The translations under genes were made by a program, and so were the position numbers. From an uncultured Aquimarina sp. (GTDB lineage: Bacteria; Bacteroidota; Bacteroidia; Flavobacteriales; Flavobacteriaceae), in the NCBI GenBank assembly GCA_947498765.1, contig CANMLG010000024.1:1-64000 (forward strand): 64,000 bases of DNA, in the 5' to 3' direction. Shown here one piece after another: positions 36,714 through 45,101 of the stretch. The notes below the pieces were generated by a model. It did not search any database. It worked only from the letters and a program-made list of their open reading frames with translations, and was not told where the DNA came from. The number at the start of each line of letters is the position of its first letter. Position 1 is the stretch's first letter.

Positions 36714-37271
36714 ATAGCAATTCGAAGAAAAAGATCTAAAAGACCTGTTAGGGAAATAAAGGAAGATCCACATAAGATCAACCGATATATACGTGCAGAG
36801 GAAGTTCGCCTTGTTGGTGATAACGTAGAAATTGGTGTATATGATACACGTAAGGCTTTACGTTTAGCAGAGGAACAAGAACTTGACCTTGTTGAAATTT
36901 CGCCTAATGCTGTACCCCCTGTTTGTAAAATAATGGACTATAAAAAGTTCCTTTACGAACAGAAGAAAAGAGACAAAGCCCTAAAATCGAAAGCAACTAA
37001 AGTAGTTGTTAAAGAAATTAGATTTGGACCTAATACGGATGAGCATGACTATGCTTTTAAAAAGAAGCATGCTGAAAAATTCCTTAAAGAAGGTGCAAAA
37101 CTAAAAGCCTATGTGTTTTTTAAAGGACGTTCGATCATTTACAAAGATCAAGGACAAATCCTTTTATTAAAATTAGCACAAGAGCTAGAAGAATTAGGTA
37201 AAGTGGAACAAATGCCTAAATTGGAAGGTAAACGTATGATTATGTTTATTGCTCCTAAAAAAGCAAAATAA
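36714..37271 (+). CDS. infC: Translation initiation factor IF-3, non-canonical start codon
   Basis: IF-3 binds the 30S subunit and proofreads initiator tRNA and start codon choice. The first in-frame ATG (36933) would remove the N-terminal domain. Coding sequence clearly continues upstream: [20 protein letters not shown], then [21 protein letters not shown]. The frame is closed by TAA at 36693, and between it and the conserved region there is no ATG, GTG or TTG. The only plausible starts are ATA 36714 (giving [14 protein letters not shown], 185 residues) and ATT 36720. E. coli infC uses AUU for autoregulation, so a rare start is expected. I prefer ATA because many relatives begin MAIR. Confidence 0.9.
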   Translation: MAIRRKRSKRPVREIKEDPHKINRYIRAEEVRLVGDNVEIGVYDTRKALRLAEEQELDLVEISPNAVPPVCKIMDYKKFLYEQKKRDKALKSKATKVVVKEIRFGPNTDEHDYAFKKKHAEKFLKEGAKLKAYVFFKGRSIIYKDQGQILLLKLAQELEELGKVEQMPKLEGKRMIMFIAPKKAK

Positions 37272-37295
37272 TTCTTTTTTTAAAAGAATTCAAAA

Positions 37296-37333
37296 ATATA
37301 CTTCGAAATAGTAAAAACTATCTCGAAGTATAT
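37296..37333 (+). promoter_or_regulatory. Conspicuous hairpin in the infC-rpmI spacer
   Basis: An 11-bp stem continues, after one mismatch, with 4 bp (37296-37311 with 37318-37333, 6-nt loop). No long T-run follows, so it is not a standard terminator. It may be a leader structure or an RNA stability element upstream of rpmI. A small ATTCTTTT/AAAAGAAT hairpin (37271-37289) lies immediately after the infC stop. Confidence 0.5.
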
Positions 37334-37377
37334 TATATATAGATATAGCGAGATTTTTATAATAAAAACAGGATATT

Positions 37378-37575
37378 ATGCCTAAAATGAAGACAAAATC
37401 TAGTGCTAAAAAGCGTTTTAAGCTTACTGGTACTGGAAAAATTAAAAGAAAGCACGCGTTTAAAAGTCACATCTTAACAAAGAAGTCTAAAAAACGTAAG
37501 CTTGCATTAACTCATGATGGATTAGTGCACAAAAATGATGAAGCTAATATTTTAACACAATTACGTTTAAAGTAA
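37378..37575 (+). CDS. rpmI: 50S ribosomal protein L35
   Basis: The 65-residue basic protein begins [20 protein letters not shown], diagnostic of L35, and has the typical [12 protein letters not shown] core. It lies between infC and rplT as in most bacteria. The 106-nt spacer upstream carries a strong hairpin that may regulate expression. Confidence 0.97.
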   Translation: MPKMKTKSSAKKRFKLTGTGKIKRKHAFKSHILTKKSKKRKLALTHDGLVHKNDEANILTQLRLK

Positions 37576-37616
37576 TCATGTTTTAATAAGCCTATTCGGT
37601 TAAAATTATTATAAAC

Positions 37617-37676
37617 CCAGGAGTTGGGCAATTTTATTTGAATCATCAAATAAAATTACAAAGTACCAGGTATTGG
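37617..37676 (+). promoter_or_regulatory. Structured rpmI-rplT spacer: hairpin flanked by CCAGG-N2-TTGG repeats
   Basis: A perfect 12-bp hairpin with a 4-nt loop (37630-37657) is bracketed by two 11-nt near-identical elements, CCAGGAGTTGG (37617-37627) and CCAGGTATTGG (37666-37676). The spacer of 127 nt is unusually long for these two genes. This looks like a cis-acting RNA, possibly an L20 autoregulatory site. That role is inference from position. Confidence 0.5.
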
Positions 37677-37702
37677 TCGCCTACTACTAAAAAATTTAAA
37701 TT

Positions 37703-38047
37703 ATGCCTAGATCAGTAAATTCTGTAGCCAAAAGAGCTCGTAGAAAAAAGGTGCTTAAACAAGCAAAAGGATACTTCGGACGTCGTAAAAACGTTTGGAC
37801 AGTAGCAAAAAACGCGGTGGACAAAGCAATGTCTTATGCTTATAGAGACCGTAGAAATAAAAAGAGAACTTTCCGTGCTTTATGGATAACTCGTATAAAT
37901 GCAGGAGCTAGACAAGAAGGATTGTCTTACTCTCAATTTATGGGAAAATTAAAAGCCAACAACATTGAGCTTAACCGTAAAGTATTAGCAGATTTAGCTA
38001 TGAACAACCCAGAGGCGTTCAAAGCTATAGTTGCACAAGTAAAATAA
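37703..38047 (+). CDS. rplT: 50S ribosomal protein L20
   Basis: The 114-residue protein begins [20 protein letters not shown] and has the L20 core [17 protein letters not shown] and [14 protein letters not shown]20 binds 23S rRNA early in assembly and represses its own operon in other bacteria. It is last in the operon and followed by a strong terminator. Confidence 0.97.
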   Translation: MPRSVNSVAKRARRKKVLKQAKGYFGRRKNVWTVAKNAVDKAMSYAYRDRRNKKRTFRALWITRINAGARQEGLSYSQFMGKLKANNIELNRKVLADLAMNNPEAFKAIVAQVK

Positions 38048-38080
38048 TTTATTTCTAAACTTTAGAAATCTCGATATATT

Positions 38081-38110
38081 AAAAGACCACCTTTCGGTGG
38101 TCTTTTTTTT
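38081..38110 (+). terminator. Intrinsic terminator of thrS-infC-rpmI-rplT
   Basis: An 11-bp stem (AAAAGACCACC with GGTGGTCTTTT) around TTTC is followed by a run of T. It lies 33 nt after the rplT stop. Confidence 0.92.
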
Positions 38111-38320
38111 GTTTTATTTAACTCCGTTTTTGGTTTACTTTATGCTCCATTACTATCTTTACATTACATAAAATTAATATTACCTAAAATAATTAAAGTT
38201 TTATCAATTTAACGACTAAAAAACCAATTAAACGATAAAATATTATGTTTTCTATTAATTTTATACCACTCTGTAATATTTGTATTACTTTTATTAATCT
38301 ACAAAACAGATAAAAAAATA

Positions 38321-39097
38321 ATGAGCAAAGGATTTTTAATTGATATGGACGGGGTAATCTATAGCGGAAATAATGCTATCCCCGGAGCTAAAGAGTTTAT
38401 AACAAAATTACAAGAGGAAAAGATACCTTTTCTCTTTATGACAAACAATAGCCAAAGAGCCCCCATAGACGTAGTTAACAAACTAAAACCTATGGATATC
38501 CATGTTAAAGAAGAAAATGTGTATACAAGTGCCATGGCTACTGCTTGGTTTTTATCATTTATGAAACCTAACGGAACGGCTTATGTACTAGGCGAAGGAG
38601 GCCTAATTTCTAGTTTACATGAAAATGGATACTCTATGGTTACTCAAAATCCAGACTATGTTGTTATAGGTGAAGGTCGTAATTTTACTTTAGAAATGGC
38701 TAATAAAGCTGTTGATATGATTCTTTCAGGAGCAAAACTAGTAGCAACAAATCTTGACCCTTCTCCCAAAAAAAAGGGTTGGGATAATTTAGGAATTACC
38801 GCAATTGTTAGGATGATAGAGGAAGCCACTGGAAGAACCGCTTTTTCAGTTGGAAAACCAAGTCCCGTAATGATGAGAGCTGCCAGAAAAAAATTAGGTT
38901 TATCCACTGATGAAACTATTGTTATTGGAGATACTATGGATACAGATATTTTAGGATCCATACAAATGGGATACAAAACAATACTTACCCTTTCAGGAAT
39001 AACAAAAAAAGAATCCCTAATAAAATATGCTTTTGAACCTGATATTGTAGTGAATTCATTAGCTGATGTTAATTTAGAAGAATTACTCAAAGAATAA
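38321..39097 (+). CDS. HAD-IIA family phosphatase (NagD-like)
   Basis: A 258-residue cytosolic HAD-superfamily hydrolase. Motif I is D8-M-D10 in FLIDMDGVIYSG, motif II is in FMTNNSQR, the lysine is in SVGKPSP, and motif IV is GDTMDTDI. The C2 cap between motifs II and III places it in the IIA group (NagD, AraL, phosphoglycolate phosphatase-like). The substrate is probably a sugar or nucleotide phosphate. The 270-nt upstream gap holds the rplT terminator and nothing else I can support. Confidence 0.88.
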   Translation: MSKGFLIDMDGVIYSGNNAIPGAKEFITKLQEEKIPFLFMTNNSQRAPIDVVNKLKPMDIHVKEENVYTSAMATAWFLSFMKPNGTAYVLGEGGLISSLHENGYSMVTQNPDYVVIGEGRNFTLEMANKAVDMILSGAKLVATNLDPSPKKKGWDNLGITAIVRMIEEATGRTAFSVGKPSPVMMRAARKKLGLSTDETIVIGDTMDTDILGSIQMGYKTILTLSGITKKESLIKYAFEPDIVVNSLADVNLEELLKE

Positions 39098-39127
39098 ATA
39101 ACTGCCCTACTCTTCTGATTAAATTAT

Positions 39128-39167
39128 AAAAACACTCTAATTTAAATGTAAACTAGAGTGTTTTTTT
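39128..39167 (+). terminator. Intrinsic terminator after the HAD gene
   Basis: A 12-bp stem (39128-39139 with 39154-39165) is followed by T residues, 31 nt after the stop codon. Confidence 0.85.
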
Positions 39168-39354
39168 ATGCCATTTGATAACAAAATATAGAGCACTCCT
39201 AAGAAATTCCTTGATGTAGAAAACACTTAAGAGTACACTTTAACCGTATTAACTACACTTTATAGAATTGAATCGATGATTTAATAAAAAAACGATGTTT
39301 TAATGGTTTTTTCTAAGTAAATTTAATTATCTAAATATCAAATAGTTATAAATT

Positions 39355-40539
39355 ATGGAGAAAATTACATCAACACTAAATGAAACATTTGCACTCGTCG
39401 GGCTTGGAAAAATTTCAAATCTGGTAGCTGCAATTCTAATTCTAATTATAGGTCTTATTGTTGCTAAAGTTATAAGAAATGTAATTCGTAAAGTACTAAA
39501 AAAATCAAAATGGGATAATAAACTTTTAGGTGACAAAATAGGGAGCACAAGTATCAATGTTTTTATTGCAAACTTATTTTATTATGTCATACTAATCTTT
39601 GTACTACTATTAGTACTTAGTAAACTAGGGTTAGATAGTGTATTAGACCCTATTAAAAATATGCTTGATGAAATTTTGGCTTTTTTACCAAATTTAATTG
39701 CAGCTGGTGTTATTGCTTTTGTAGGTTATATAATAGCAAAAGTAGTTTCTAATTTAATAGGTATGGGGTCAACTATACTAAATAATTTAGCGAGCAAATT
39801 AAAAATTACTGATACCTCTAAATTTATTAATGTTCTTCAAAAAATTGTCTTTGCAGTAATCATTATACCTTTTGTCATTCAAGCTTTAAATGCATTACAT
39901 ATTAATGCAATAAGTGAACCTGCTAATGGCATTTTAAATACAGTTCTAGGCTTACTTCCTAAATTAATTGCTTCATTTATTATTATTACATTATTTGTTG
40001 TTGGTGGTAAATATTTAACTGACTTTGTTGGCGACTTATTAAAAAGTTTAGGAATAGATAGCCTTGCCGAAAAACTACAACTAGGTAGCGTAATTGGTAA
40101 AGACCAATCAGTAGCTAAAATACTAAGCGGTTTATTGTATTTCTTTATTGTGTTTTTTGGAATCATTACAGGAATTGAAATCCTTGAATTAACTCAATTA
40201 AATGATATATTAAGAACTATTCTTGATTTATCTGGTCAAATCCTATTTGGTCTTCTTATTCTAATTATTGGAAACTTTATAGCTACCTTATTTTATACTA
40301 TTTTATCAAAATCTGAAAACAATACATTTATTGCTTCTATTGCAAGAGGTGCTATTATTGCTTTGTTTTTAGCTATTTCATTACGTACCATGGGGATAGC
40401 AAATAGTATAGTAGAACTTGCCTTTGGTTTAGTACTTGGCGCTGTAGCTGTAGCTGTAGCCTTATCATATGGCCTTGGAGGGCGTGAAGCTGCGGGTGAA
40501 CATATGAAAGAAATTTTAAATAAGTTTAGAAAAAAGTAA
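39355..40539 (+). CDS. CmpX-like mechanosensitive ion channel family protein
   Basis: A 394-residue inner-membrane protein with about ten helices. It contains repeated conserved TM-helix units (PF05552-type): NLVAAILILIIGLIVAKVI at the start, FLPNLIAAGVIAFVGYIIAKV, LLPKLIASFIIITLFVVGGKY, and ILFGLLILIIGNFIATLF. A C-terminal LVLGAVAVAVALSYGLGGREAAGEH resembles the pore-lining helix of MscS relatives. The large cytosolic MscS domain is lacking. The repeated units suggest internal duplication. Confidence 0.85.
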   Translation: MEKITSTLNETFALVGLGKISNLVAAILILIIGLIVAKVIRNVIRKVLKKSKWDNKLLGDKIGSTSINVFIANLFYYVILIFVLLLVLSKLGLDSVLDPIKNMLDEILAFLPNLIAAGVIAFVGYIIAKVVSNLIGMGSTILNNLASKLKITDTSKFINVLQKIVFAVIIIPFVIQALNALHINAISEPANGILNTVLGLLPKLIASFIIITLFVVGGKYLTDFVGDLLKSLGIDSLAEKLQLGSVIGKDQSVAKILSGLLYFFIVFFGIITGIEILELTQLNDILRTILDLSGQILFGLLILIIGNFIATLFYTILSKSENNTFIASIARGAIIALFLAISLRTMGIANSIVELAFGLVLGAVAVAVALSYGLGGREAAGEHMKEILNKFRKK

Positions 40540-40559
40540 CATCAAAATATTCAATTTTT

Positions 40560-40590
40560 AAAACCGTCTAAAAAATAGTTAGACGGTTTT
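40560..40590 (+). terminator. Intrinsic terminator after the channel gene
   Basis: A perfect 12-bp stem (40560-40571 with 40579-40590, 7-nt loop) is rich in GC at its centre (CCGTC/GACGG) and followed by T residues. Confidence 0.88.
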
Positions 40591-40614
40591 TATTTTTATG
40601 TCTTATAAATTTTT

Positions 40615-40622
40615 TATATTTG
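40615..40622 (+). promoter_or_regulatory. -7 box (TATATTTG) of a candidate small transcript
   Basis: A perfect TAnnTTTG box lies between two terminators. Transcription would begin at about 40627-40631, right at an ATG, and end at the terminator at 40724-40757. Confidence 0.5.
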
Positions 40623-40630
40623 AAATACAT

Positions 40631-40693
40631 ATGAATACACTGATTTCTTTACATACAATGAAAAAAACTATGAAACGTACATTCTTCGAATGA
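40631..40693 (+). CDS. Candidate 20-residue small protein (possibly leaderless)
   Basis: ATG 40631 opens a 20-codon frame MNTLISLHTMKKTMKRTFFE ending at TGA 40691-40693; an internal ATG at 40658 gives an 11-residue form. The frame begins 9 nt after a TATATTTG box and is followed by a strong terminator, so it would be a nearly leaderless mRNA or an sRNA of about 130 nt. I have no homology evidence that it is translated. It may equally be a leader for the GNAT gene at 40783. Confidence 0.35.
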   Translation: MNTLISLHTMKKTMKRTFFE

Positions 40694-40723
40694 GTTACGG
40701 ATGATTAGTATTATATAAAATCT

Positions 40724-40757
40724 AAAAAACCTCGTAGCTCTGCTACGAGGTTTTTTT
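40724..40757 (+). terminator. Strong intrinsic terminator
   Basis: A 15-bp stem (40724-40738 with 40742-40756) around a TCT loop is followed by T residues. It lies 25 nt before the GNAT start, so it either ends the small transcript or acts as an attenuator for the GNAT gene. Confidence 0.88.
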
Positions 40758-40782
40758 GTACCTAATTTTAATTTTTAACCAC

Positions 40783-41190
40783 ATGGATATCAAAATTTCA
40801 ACTTCAAAAAACATTGACTTAGCACAAATTATTAATTTGTATAACGCTAATAAATGGAGTGCTGCCAAAAAACCACAGATTTTACATAAGGCACTAATGA
40901 ATTCTCATTCATTAGTAACAGCATGGGATACTGATAAACTAGTAGGTTTAGGAAATGCTATTTCCGATAATTATTTAGTTGTTTATTACCCTCACCTATT
41001 GGTTTTACCTGAGTATCAAAATAAAGGAATTGGAAAACTACTCATGAATAAGTTAAAAGAAAAATATATGCAGTTTCATATGCAAATGTTAACAGCTGAT
41101 CACGAAGCAATATCTTTTTACAAAAAAATGAATTTTAAAACCGCAGGAAATACTTCTCCTATGTGGATTTACAACGGTAGTGAACATTAA
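40783..41190 (+). CDS. GNAT family N-acetyltransferase
   Basis: A 135-residue protein from ATG 40783; the longer frame begins at a TTG inside the preceding terminator and is not credible. It has the GNAT acetyl-CoA motif A in LLVLPEYQNKGIGKLLMNKL and a C-terminal AISFYKKMNFK. The substrate is unknown. A second, unrelated GNAT lies 64 nt downstream. Confidence 0.85.
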   Translation: MDIKISTSKNIDLAQIINLYNANKWSAAKKPQILHKALMNSHSLVTAWDTDKLVGLGNAISDNYLVVYYPHLLVLPEYQNKGIGKLLMNKLKEKYMQFHMQMLTADHEAISFYKKMNFKTAGNTSPMWIYNGSEH

Positions 41191-41254
41191 TTAAAAATAA
41201 ACAAGTTGCTCACAAACAACTTTTAAAATACCTCCTTAGCGGAGAAAATAAATT

Positions 41255-41848
41255 ATGATTTTAGAAAACGAAAGAGTTAGGTTAATACCCTTTAATATAA
41301 ACACAGCAAAAGGCTTACATGAAATTATTTTTGATGATACCATTTGGGAATTCATGGGACATTATATCCGAAATCAAAAAGATTTAGACAACTATATTAA
41401 CAGTACACTCCAAGCCAAAAATAACAATACTGCAATTCCGTTTTTAGTGGTAGATAAAGATTATGGAACTTTAGCTGGTTGTACGCGTTTTGGTAAAATT
41501 GATGTCAATAACAAAAGAGCCGAAATTGGATGGACATGGTACAGTACTCAGTTTTGGGGAACGGGTTTAAATAGCGCTACCAAGTCATTGCTTTTAGATT
41601 TTGGCTTTACAAATTTACATTTAAATCGCATTCAGTTTGGTGCAGATACTCTAAACATCCGATCTCAAAAAGCTATTGAAAAATTAGGTGCAACAAAAGA
41701 AGGAGTCCGTCGTAATCATTATGTGGATAGTAAAGGTATAAGCAGAAATGATGTTTATTATAGTATAACAAAAGAAGATTGGCTAAATAACCAACAACAG
41801 TTGGTTAAAACAAAAGAATATACTCTAAATAATGAACTTAGTTATTAA
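41255..41848 (+). CDS. GNAT family N-acetyltransferase (RimJ/RimL type)
   Basis: A 197-residue acetyltransferase of the RimJ/RimL-like group, which acetylates ribosomal protein N termini or small amines. Hallmarks are RVRLIPFNINTAKGL at the start, AEIGWTWYSTQFWGTGLN, LNRIQFGADTLNIRSQKAIEKLGATKEGVRRNH and the C-terminal YSITKEDW. It is co-directional with the shorter GNAT. Confidence 0.88.
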   Translation: MILENERVRLIPFNINTAKGLHEIIFDDTIWEFMGHYIRNQKDLDNYINSTLQAKNNNTAIPFLVVDKDYGTLAGCTRFGKIDVNNKRAEIGWTWYSTQFWGTGLNSATKSLLLDFGFTNLHLNRIQFGADTLNIRSQKAIEKLGATKEGVRRNHYVDSKGISRNDVYYSITKEDWLNNQQQLVKTKEYTLNNELSY

Positions 41849-41863
41849 AAATTAAATTTAAAA

Positions 41864-41892
41864 AATTCCCTCTTTTATTGAAAGAGGGAATT
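41864..41892 (+). terminator. Terminator-like hairpin after the second GNAT
   Basis: A perfect 12-bp stem (41864-41875 with 41881-41892, 5-nt loop) has a weak 3' side, since no T-run follows. It lies 16 nt after the stop codon. Confidence 0.55.
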
Positions 41893-42060
41893 AACATTGA
41901 TACTTAACAATAATAACTTCTAGTGTCAAGTTATAAAACAATATTCTTTGATTTATTTTTTATATTATTTCAAAATAAAAATCCATAAAAAATAAACTCA
42001 CAATATGTAATTAAACACTACAATGTGAATTTAAATAAATAAATTTGTAAAAAAAGCATA

Positions 42061-43728
42061 TTGAAACAATTTCATTATAAAATAGTATTACTGGTACTTA
42101 TGTTTACTAGTAGTTTATTGGCCCAAGAATCAAAAGTTATTGATGTAGTATCAGATCGATTGGAAATTGACGAAAAAAAGTATCCTGGTGCCACGCTACT
42201 TAGTAAAGTAGATAACCAAGTGTATTTAAAACATAAAGGGATTGAAATTTGGTGTGATCAAGCTGTACATTATGGTACAGATCGCTTTGTAAAAGCCTAT
42301 GGTAATGTTAAAATGAAACAAGGTGATACCCTAACCATGAACAGTAAATATGCAGAATATAATGGAAATACAGAATTTGCCTACGCCAGCACAAATGTAG
42401 TATTAGAAACCGAACAAAACACCTTAAAAACAGACACTCTATTTTTTGACCGACTACGGCAACAAGCCTATTACCGAAGTGGAGGAACAGTAATTGATTC
42501 TAGTATGACTTTAACTAGTCGAATAGGTCGTTATTATATGGATCGTAAATTTTCAACATTTACTACCGATGTTGTAGTGGTTAACAATGAAAATACATTA
42601 AATTCTGATCGCTTAGATTATTTCAATGAAACTGGAAAAGTATACTTATACGGACCATCAACTGTTAAAAGTCCTGAAAGCACACTCTATTGTGAAAGAG
42701 GCTTTTATGATACCAAAACAGATATTGGTTATGCCATAAAAAATGCTCGTATTGATTATGACAATAGACGCGTATTAGGTGATAGTATTTATGTGGATAA
42801 TAATATAAATTTTGCTTCGGCCACCAATAATATAAGAGTCATTGACACGGCCAATCATAGCTTAATAAAAGGACATTATGCCGAAGTTTTTAAAAATAAA
42901 GATTCTGTATTTATTACCAAACGTGCATTAGCTATTTCAAAACAAGAAAACGACTCTATTTTTATACACAGCGACACCATAATGGTAACTGGCAAACCCG
43001 ATAAACGTTTACTACGCGGTTTTTATGATGTTCGCATTTATAAAACAGATATGAGCGGAAAATGTGATTCTATTAGCGTTGAACAAGTAACTGGTTTTAC
43101 AAAAATGATTGGAAAACCCATTTTATGGTCTGCAAAAAACCAAATGACTGGAGATACTATACAATTGATTTCAAACCAAAAAACAAATAAATTAGATTCT
43201 TTAAAAGTATATAACAATAGTTTTTTAGTACAACAAGACACTTTAAAAGAAGGCTTTAATCAGGTAAAAGGCGCTATTTTGTATGGGCTTTTTAAAGAAA
43301 ATCAATTATATCAAGTAGATATTGATAAAAATACCGAAACTATCTATTTTCAGCGCGATGATAAACAGGAAATGATCGGAATTAACAAAGTAGCTTGTAG
43401 TAACATTCGAATTTTATTTGAAGAACAAGAAATGACGGATATTTATTATTACGACAATGTTGAAGGTACGCTTTACATGGAAGACGAACTACCTCCTAAT
43501 GCTAGAGAATTGCAAGGTTTACTCTGGCGTGGTGACGAACTTATTTCTAGTAAAAAAGATTTATTTAGGGACGAAGCCCCTTTCAAATTAACAAAAATTA
43601 AAGGCTTACCCCTTCCGGAAGAAGAAAAAGACTTTTTTGATGAAGAAACGTTAAAACGGATAAATGATCAACGCTCCGAGTATTCCCGTTTTAAAGATGT
43701 AAAACTAAAAGAAGAGTCTGATAATTAG
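42061..43728 (+). CDS. OstA-like (LptA-domain) lipopolysaccharide transport protein
   Basis: A 555-residue periplasmic protein with repeated OstA/LptA beta-jellyroll units (GNVKMKQGDTLTMNSKYAEYNG, then VYLYGPSTVKSPESTLYCERG). It is likely to carry lipopolysaccharide across the periplasm. The start is TTG 42061, immediately before a signal peptide (KQFHYKIVLLVLMFTSSLLAQ); the next ATG would cut the signal sequence. Its stop codon overlaps the first unit of a heptanucleotide repeat. Confidence 0.85.
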   Translation: MKQFHYKIVLLVLMFTSSLLAQESKVIDVVSDRLEIDEKKYPGATLLSKVDNQVYLKHKGIEIWCDQAVHYGTDRFVKAYGNVKMKQGDTLTMNSKYAEYNGNTEFAYASTNVVLETEQNTLKTDTLFFDRLRQQAYYRSGGTVIDSSMTLTSRIGRYYMDRKFSTFTTDVVVVNNENTLNSDRLDYFNETGKVYLYGPSTVKSPESTLYCERGFYDTKTDIGYAIKNARIDYDNRRVLGDSIYVDNNINFASATNNIRVIDTANHSLIKGHYAEVFKNKDSVFITKRALAISKQENDSIFIHSDTIMVTGKPDKRLLRGFYDVRIYKTDMSGKCDSISVEQVTGFTKMIGKPILWSAKNQMTGDTIQLISNQKTNKLDSLKVYNNSFLVQQDTLKEGFNQVKGAILYGLFKENQLYQVDIDKNTETIYFQRDDKQEMIGINKVACSNIRILFEEQEMTDIYYYDNVEGTLYMEDELPPNARELQGLLWRGDELISSKKDLFRDEAPFKLTKIKGLPLPEEEKDFFDEETLKRINDQRSEYSRFKDVKLKEESDN

Positions 43729-43761
43729 TTGTGAGTTGTGAGTTGTGAGTTGTGAGTTGTG
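43727..43761 (+). repeat. Heptanucleotide tandem repeat (AGTTGTG)5
   Basis: Five perfect copies of AGTTGTG run from the stop codon of the OstA-like gene, followed by a partial copy. Slippage here would change the length of the intergenic spacer, not a protein. Confidence 0.9.
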
Positions 43762-43862
43762 AGTGAAATAGCTTAGTAACATTAAAATAAAAAATCTATT
43801 ATTTTTTTGTTAACTAAGTAAATAATTAAAAGCAATCAACTTTATTTAAATATATACAAACC

Positions 43863-43904
43863 ACCAACTGAAAACCGACAACTCGCAACTCAAAACTGTC
43901 AACT
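43863..43904 (-). repeat. Degenerate heptanucleotide repeat, complementary to (AGTTGTG)n
   Basis: Six heptads end at 43904, most of the form NNCAACT: accaact, gaaaacc, gacaact, cgcaact, caaaact, gtcaact. On the minus strand they resemble AGTTGNN, the unit of the upstream repeat at 43727. The two arrays are inverted relative to each other and separated by about 100 nt. The transcript could fold on itself between the OstA-like and aminotransferase genes. Confidence 0.7.
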
Positions 43905-43919
43905 CATCAATGATAACAA

Positions 43920-45101
43920 ATGAAAAAAGACTTTTTCACATATCAAGCACAAACCACTCCTTTTCCATTAGCAATGGAAGTTTCTCACGCAAGTGGAAGC
44001 TATATATATGATACCAAAGGAAAAGCACATTTAGATTTTGTCGCAGGAGTTTCAGCATGTAGCTTAGGACACTGTCACCCTAATGTAGTTAATGCCATAA
44101 AAAAACAAGTAGATCAATATCTACATGTAATGGTTTATGGCGAATATATACAGCAACCTGCTGTGGAACTAACCAAATTAATTGCCAAACATTTACCCAA
44201 TCCTTTAAATAAAACATATTTAACCAACTCAGGTACTGAAGCCATTGAAGGCTCCCTTAAGCTAGCGCGAAGAGTTACAGGTCGCAGCCAAATTATAGCT
44301 GCTAATAATGCTTATCATGGTAATACCATGGGATCCTTAAGTGTAATGGGATACGAAGAGCGTAAACAAGCTTTTAGACCTTTAATTCCCGATATTCATT
44401 TTATCGAATTTAATAATGAAGCGGAATTAGAAAAAATAACCACCAAAACGGCTGGAGTAATTTTAGAAACGATACAAGGTGGTGCTGGGTTTATTCAACC
44501 TATAAAAGGATACCTTACCAAAGTAAAAAAGCGTTGCGAAGAGGTTGGCGCATTATTAATTTTAGATGAAATACAACCCGGAATTGGTCGTACTGGTAAA
44601 TTATTTGGTTTTGAAAATTACAATGTAATTCCAGACATTGTTGTTACCGGCAAAGGACTGGGAGGTGGTTTACCGGTAGGTGCTTTTTCTGCCTCAGAAA
44701 AACACATGGATTTACTAATGGATAATCCAATGCTAGGACATATAACCACTTTTGGTGGCAACCCCGTAATAGCGGCTTCGTGCCTTGCCACACTAAAAAC
44801 TGTCATTTCTTCAGATATAATGTCAAACACGTTAATAAAAGAGCAATTATTCCGAAGCTTCCTTAAACATCCGCTAATAAAAGAAGTAAGAGGTATCGGT
44901 TTAATGTTAATTGTACTACTACCCTCTCCTGAATTAGCTGTTGAACTTGTTATGAGATGTAAAGAAAAAGGCTTGATACTGTTTTTTTTATTGTTCGAAA
45001 AAAGAGCCATTCGGATTACACCACCACTAACTATTAGTGATGATGAAATTAAAAAAGGATGTGAAATTATTATTAAAACTTTGAATGAAATTCATACATA
45101 A
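43920..45101 (+). CDS. Class III PLP-dependent aminotransferase
   Basis: A 393-residue aminotransferase of the acetylornithine/ornithine/GABA transaminase fold. PLP contacts are visible: GTEAIEGSLKLAR (105-117), YHGNTMGS (132-139), D216 in LILDEIQPGIGRTG and the Schiff-base K245 in VVTGKGLGGGLPVGAF. The exact amine substrate cannot be read, and no arginine genes are adjacent. It follows the OstA-like gene after a spacer with inverted heptad repeats. Confidence 0.88.
   Translation: MKKDFFTYQAQTTPFPLAMEVSHASGSYIYDTKGKAHLDFVAGVSACSLGHCHPNVVNAIKKQVDQYLHVMVYGEYIQQPAVELTKLIAKHLPNPLNKTYLTNSGTEAIEGSLKLARRVTGRSQIIAANNAYHGNTMGSLSVMGYEERKQAFRPLIPDIHFIEFNNEAELEKITTKTAGVILETIQGGAGFIQPIKGYLTKVKKRCEEVGALLILDEIQPGIGRTGKLFGFENYNVIPDIVVTGKGLGGGLPVGAFSASEKHMDLLMDNPMLGHITTFGGNPVIAASCLATLKTVISSDIMSNTLIKEQLFRSFLKHPLIKEVRGIGLMLIVLLPSPELAVELVMRCKEKGLILFFLLFEKRAIRITPPLTISDDEIKKGCEIIIKTLNEIHT

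Noticed and set aside
36933..37271. infC as a 112-residue protein from ATG 36933
   Set aside because: This would remove the conserved IF-3 N-terminal domain, which is clearly encoded in frame upstream.
40756..40782. Upstream TTG start for the first GNAT
   Set aside because: The TTG lies in the T-run of a strong terminator. ATG 40783 is a better start.
43727..43911. CRISPR array
   Set aside because: The repeats are 7 nt with no spacers. They are simple tandem repeats.
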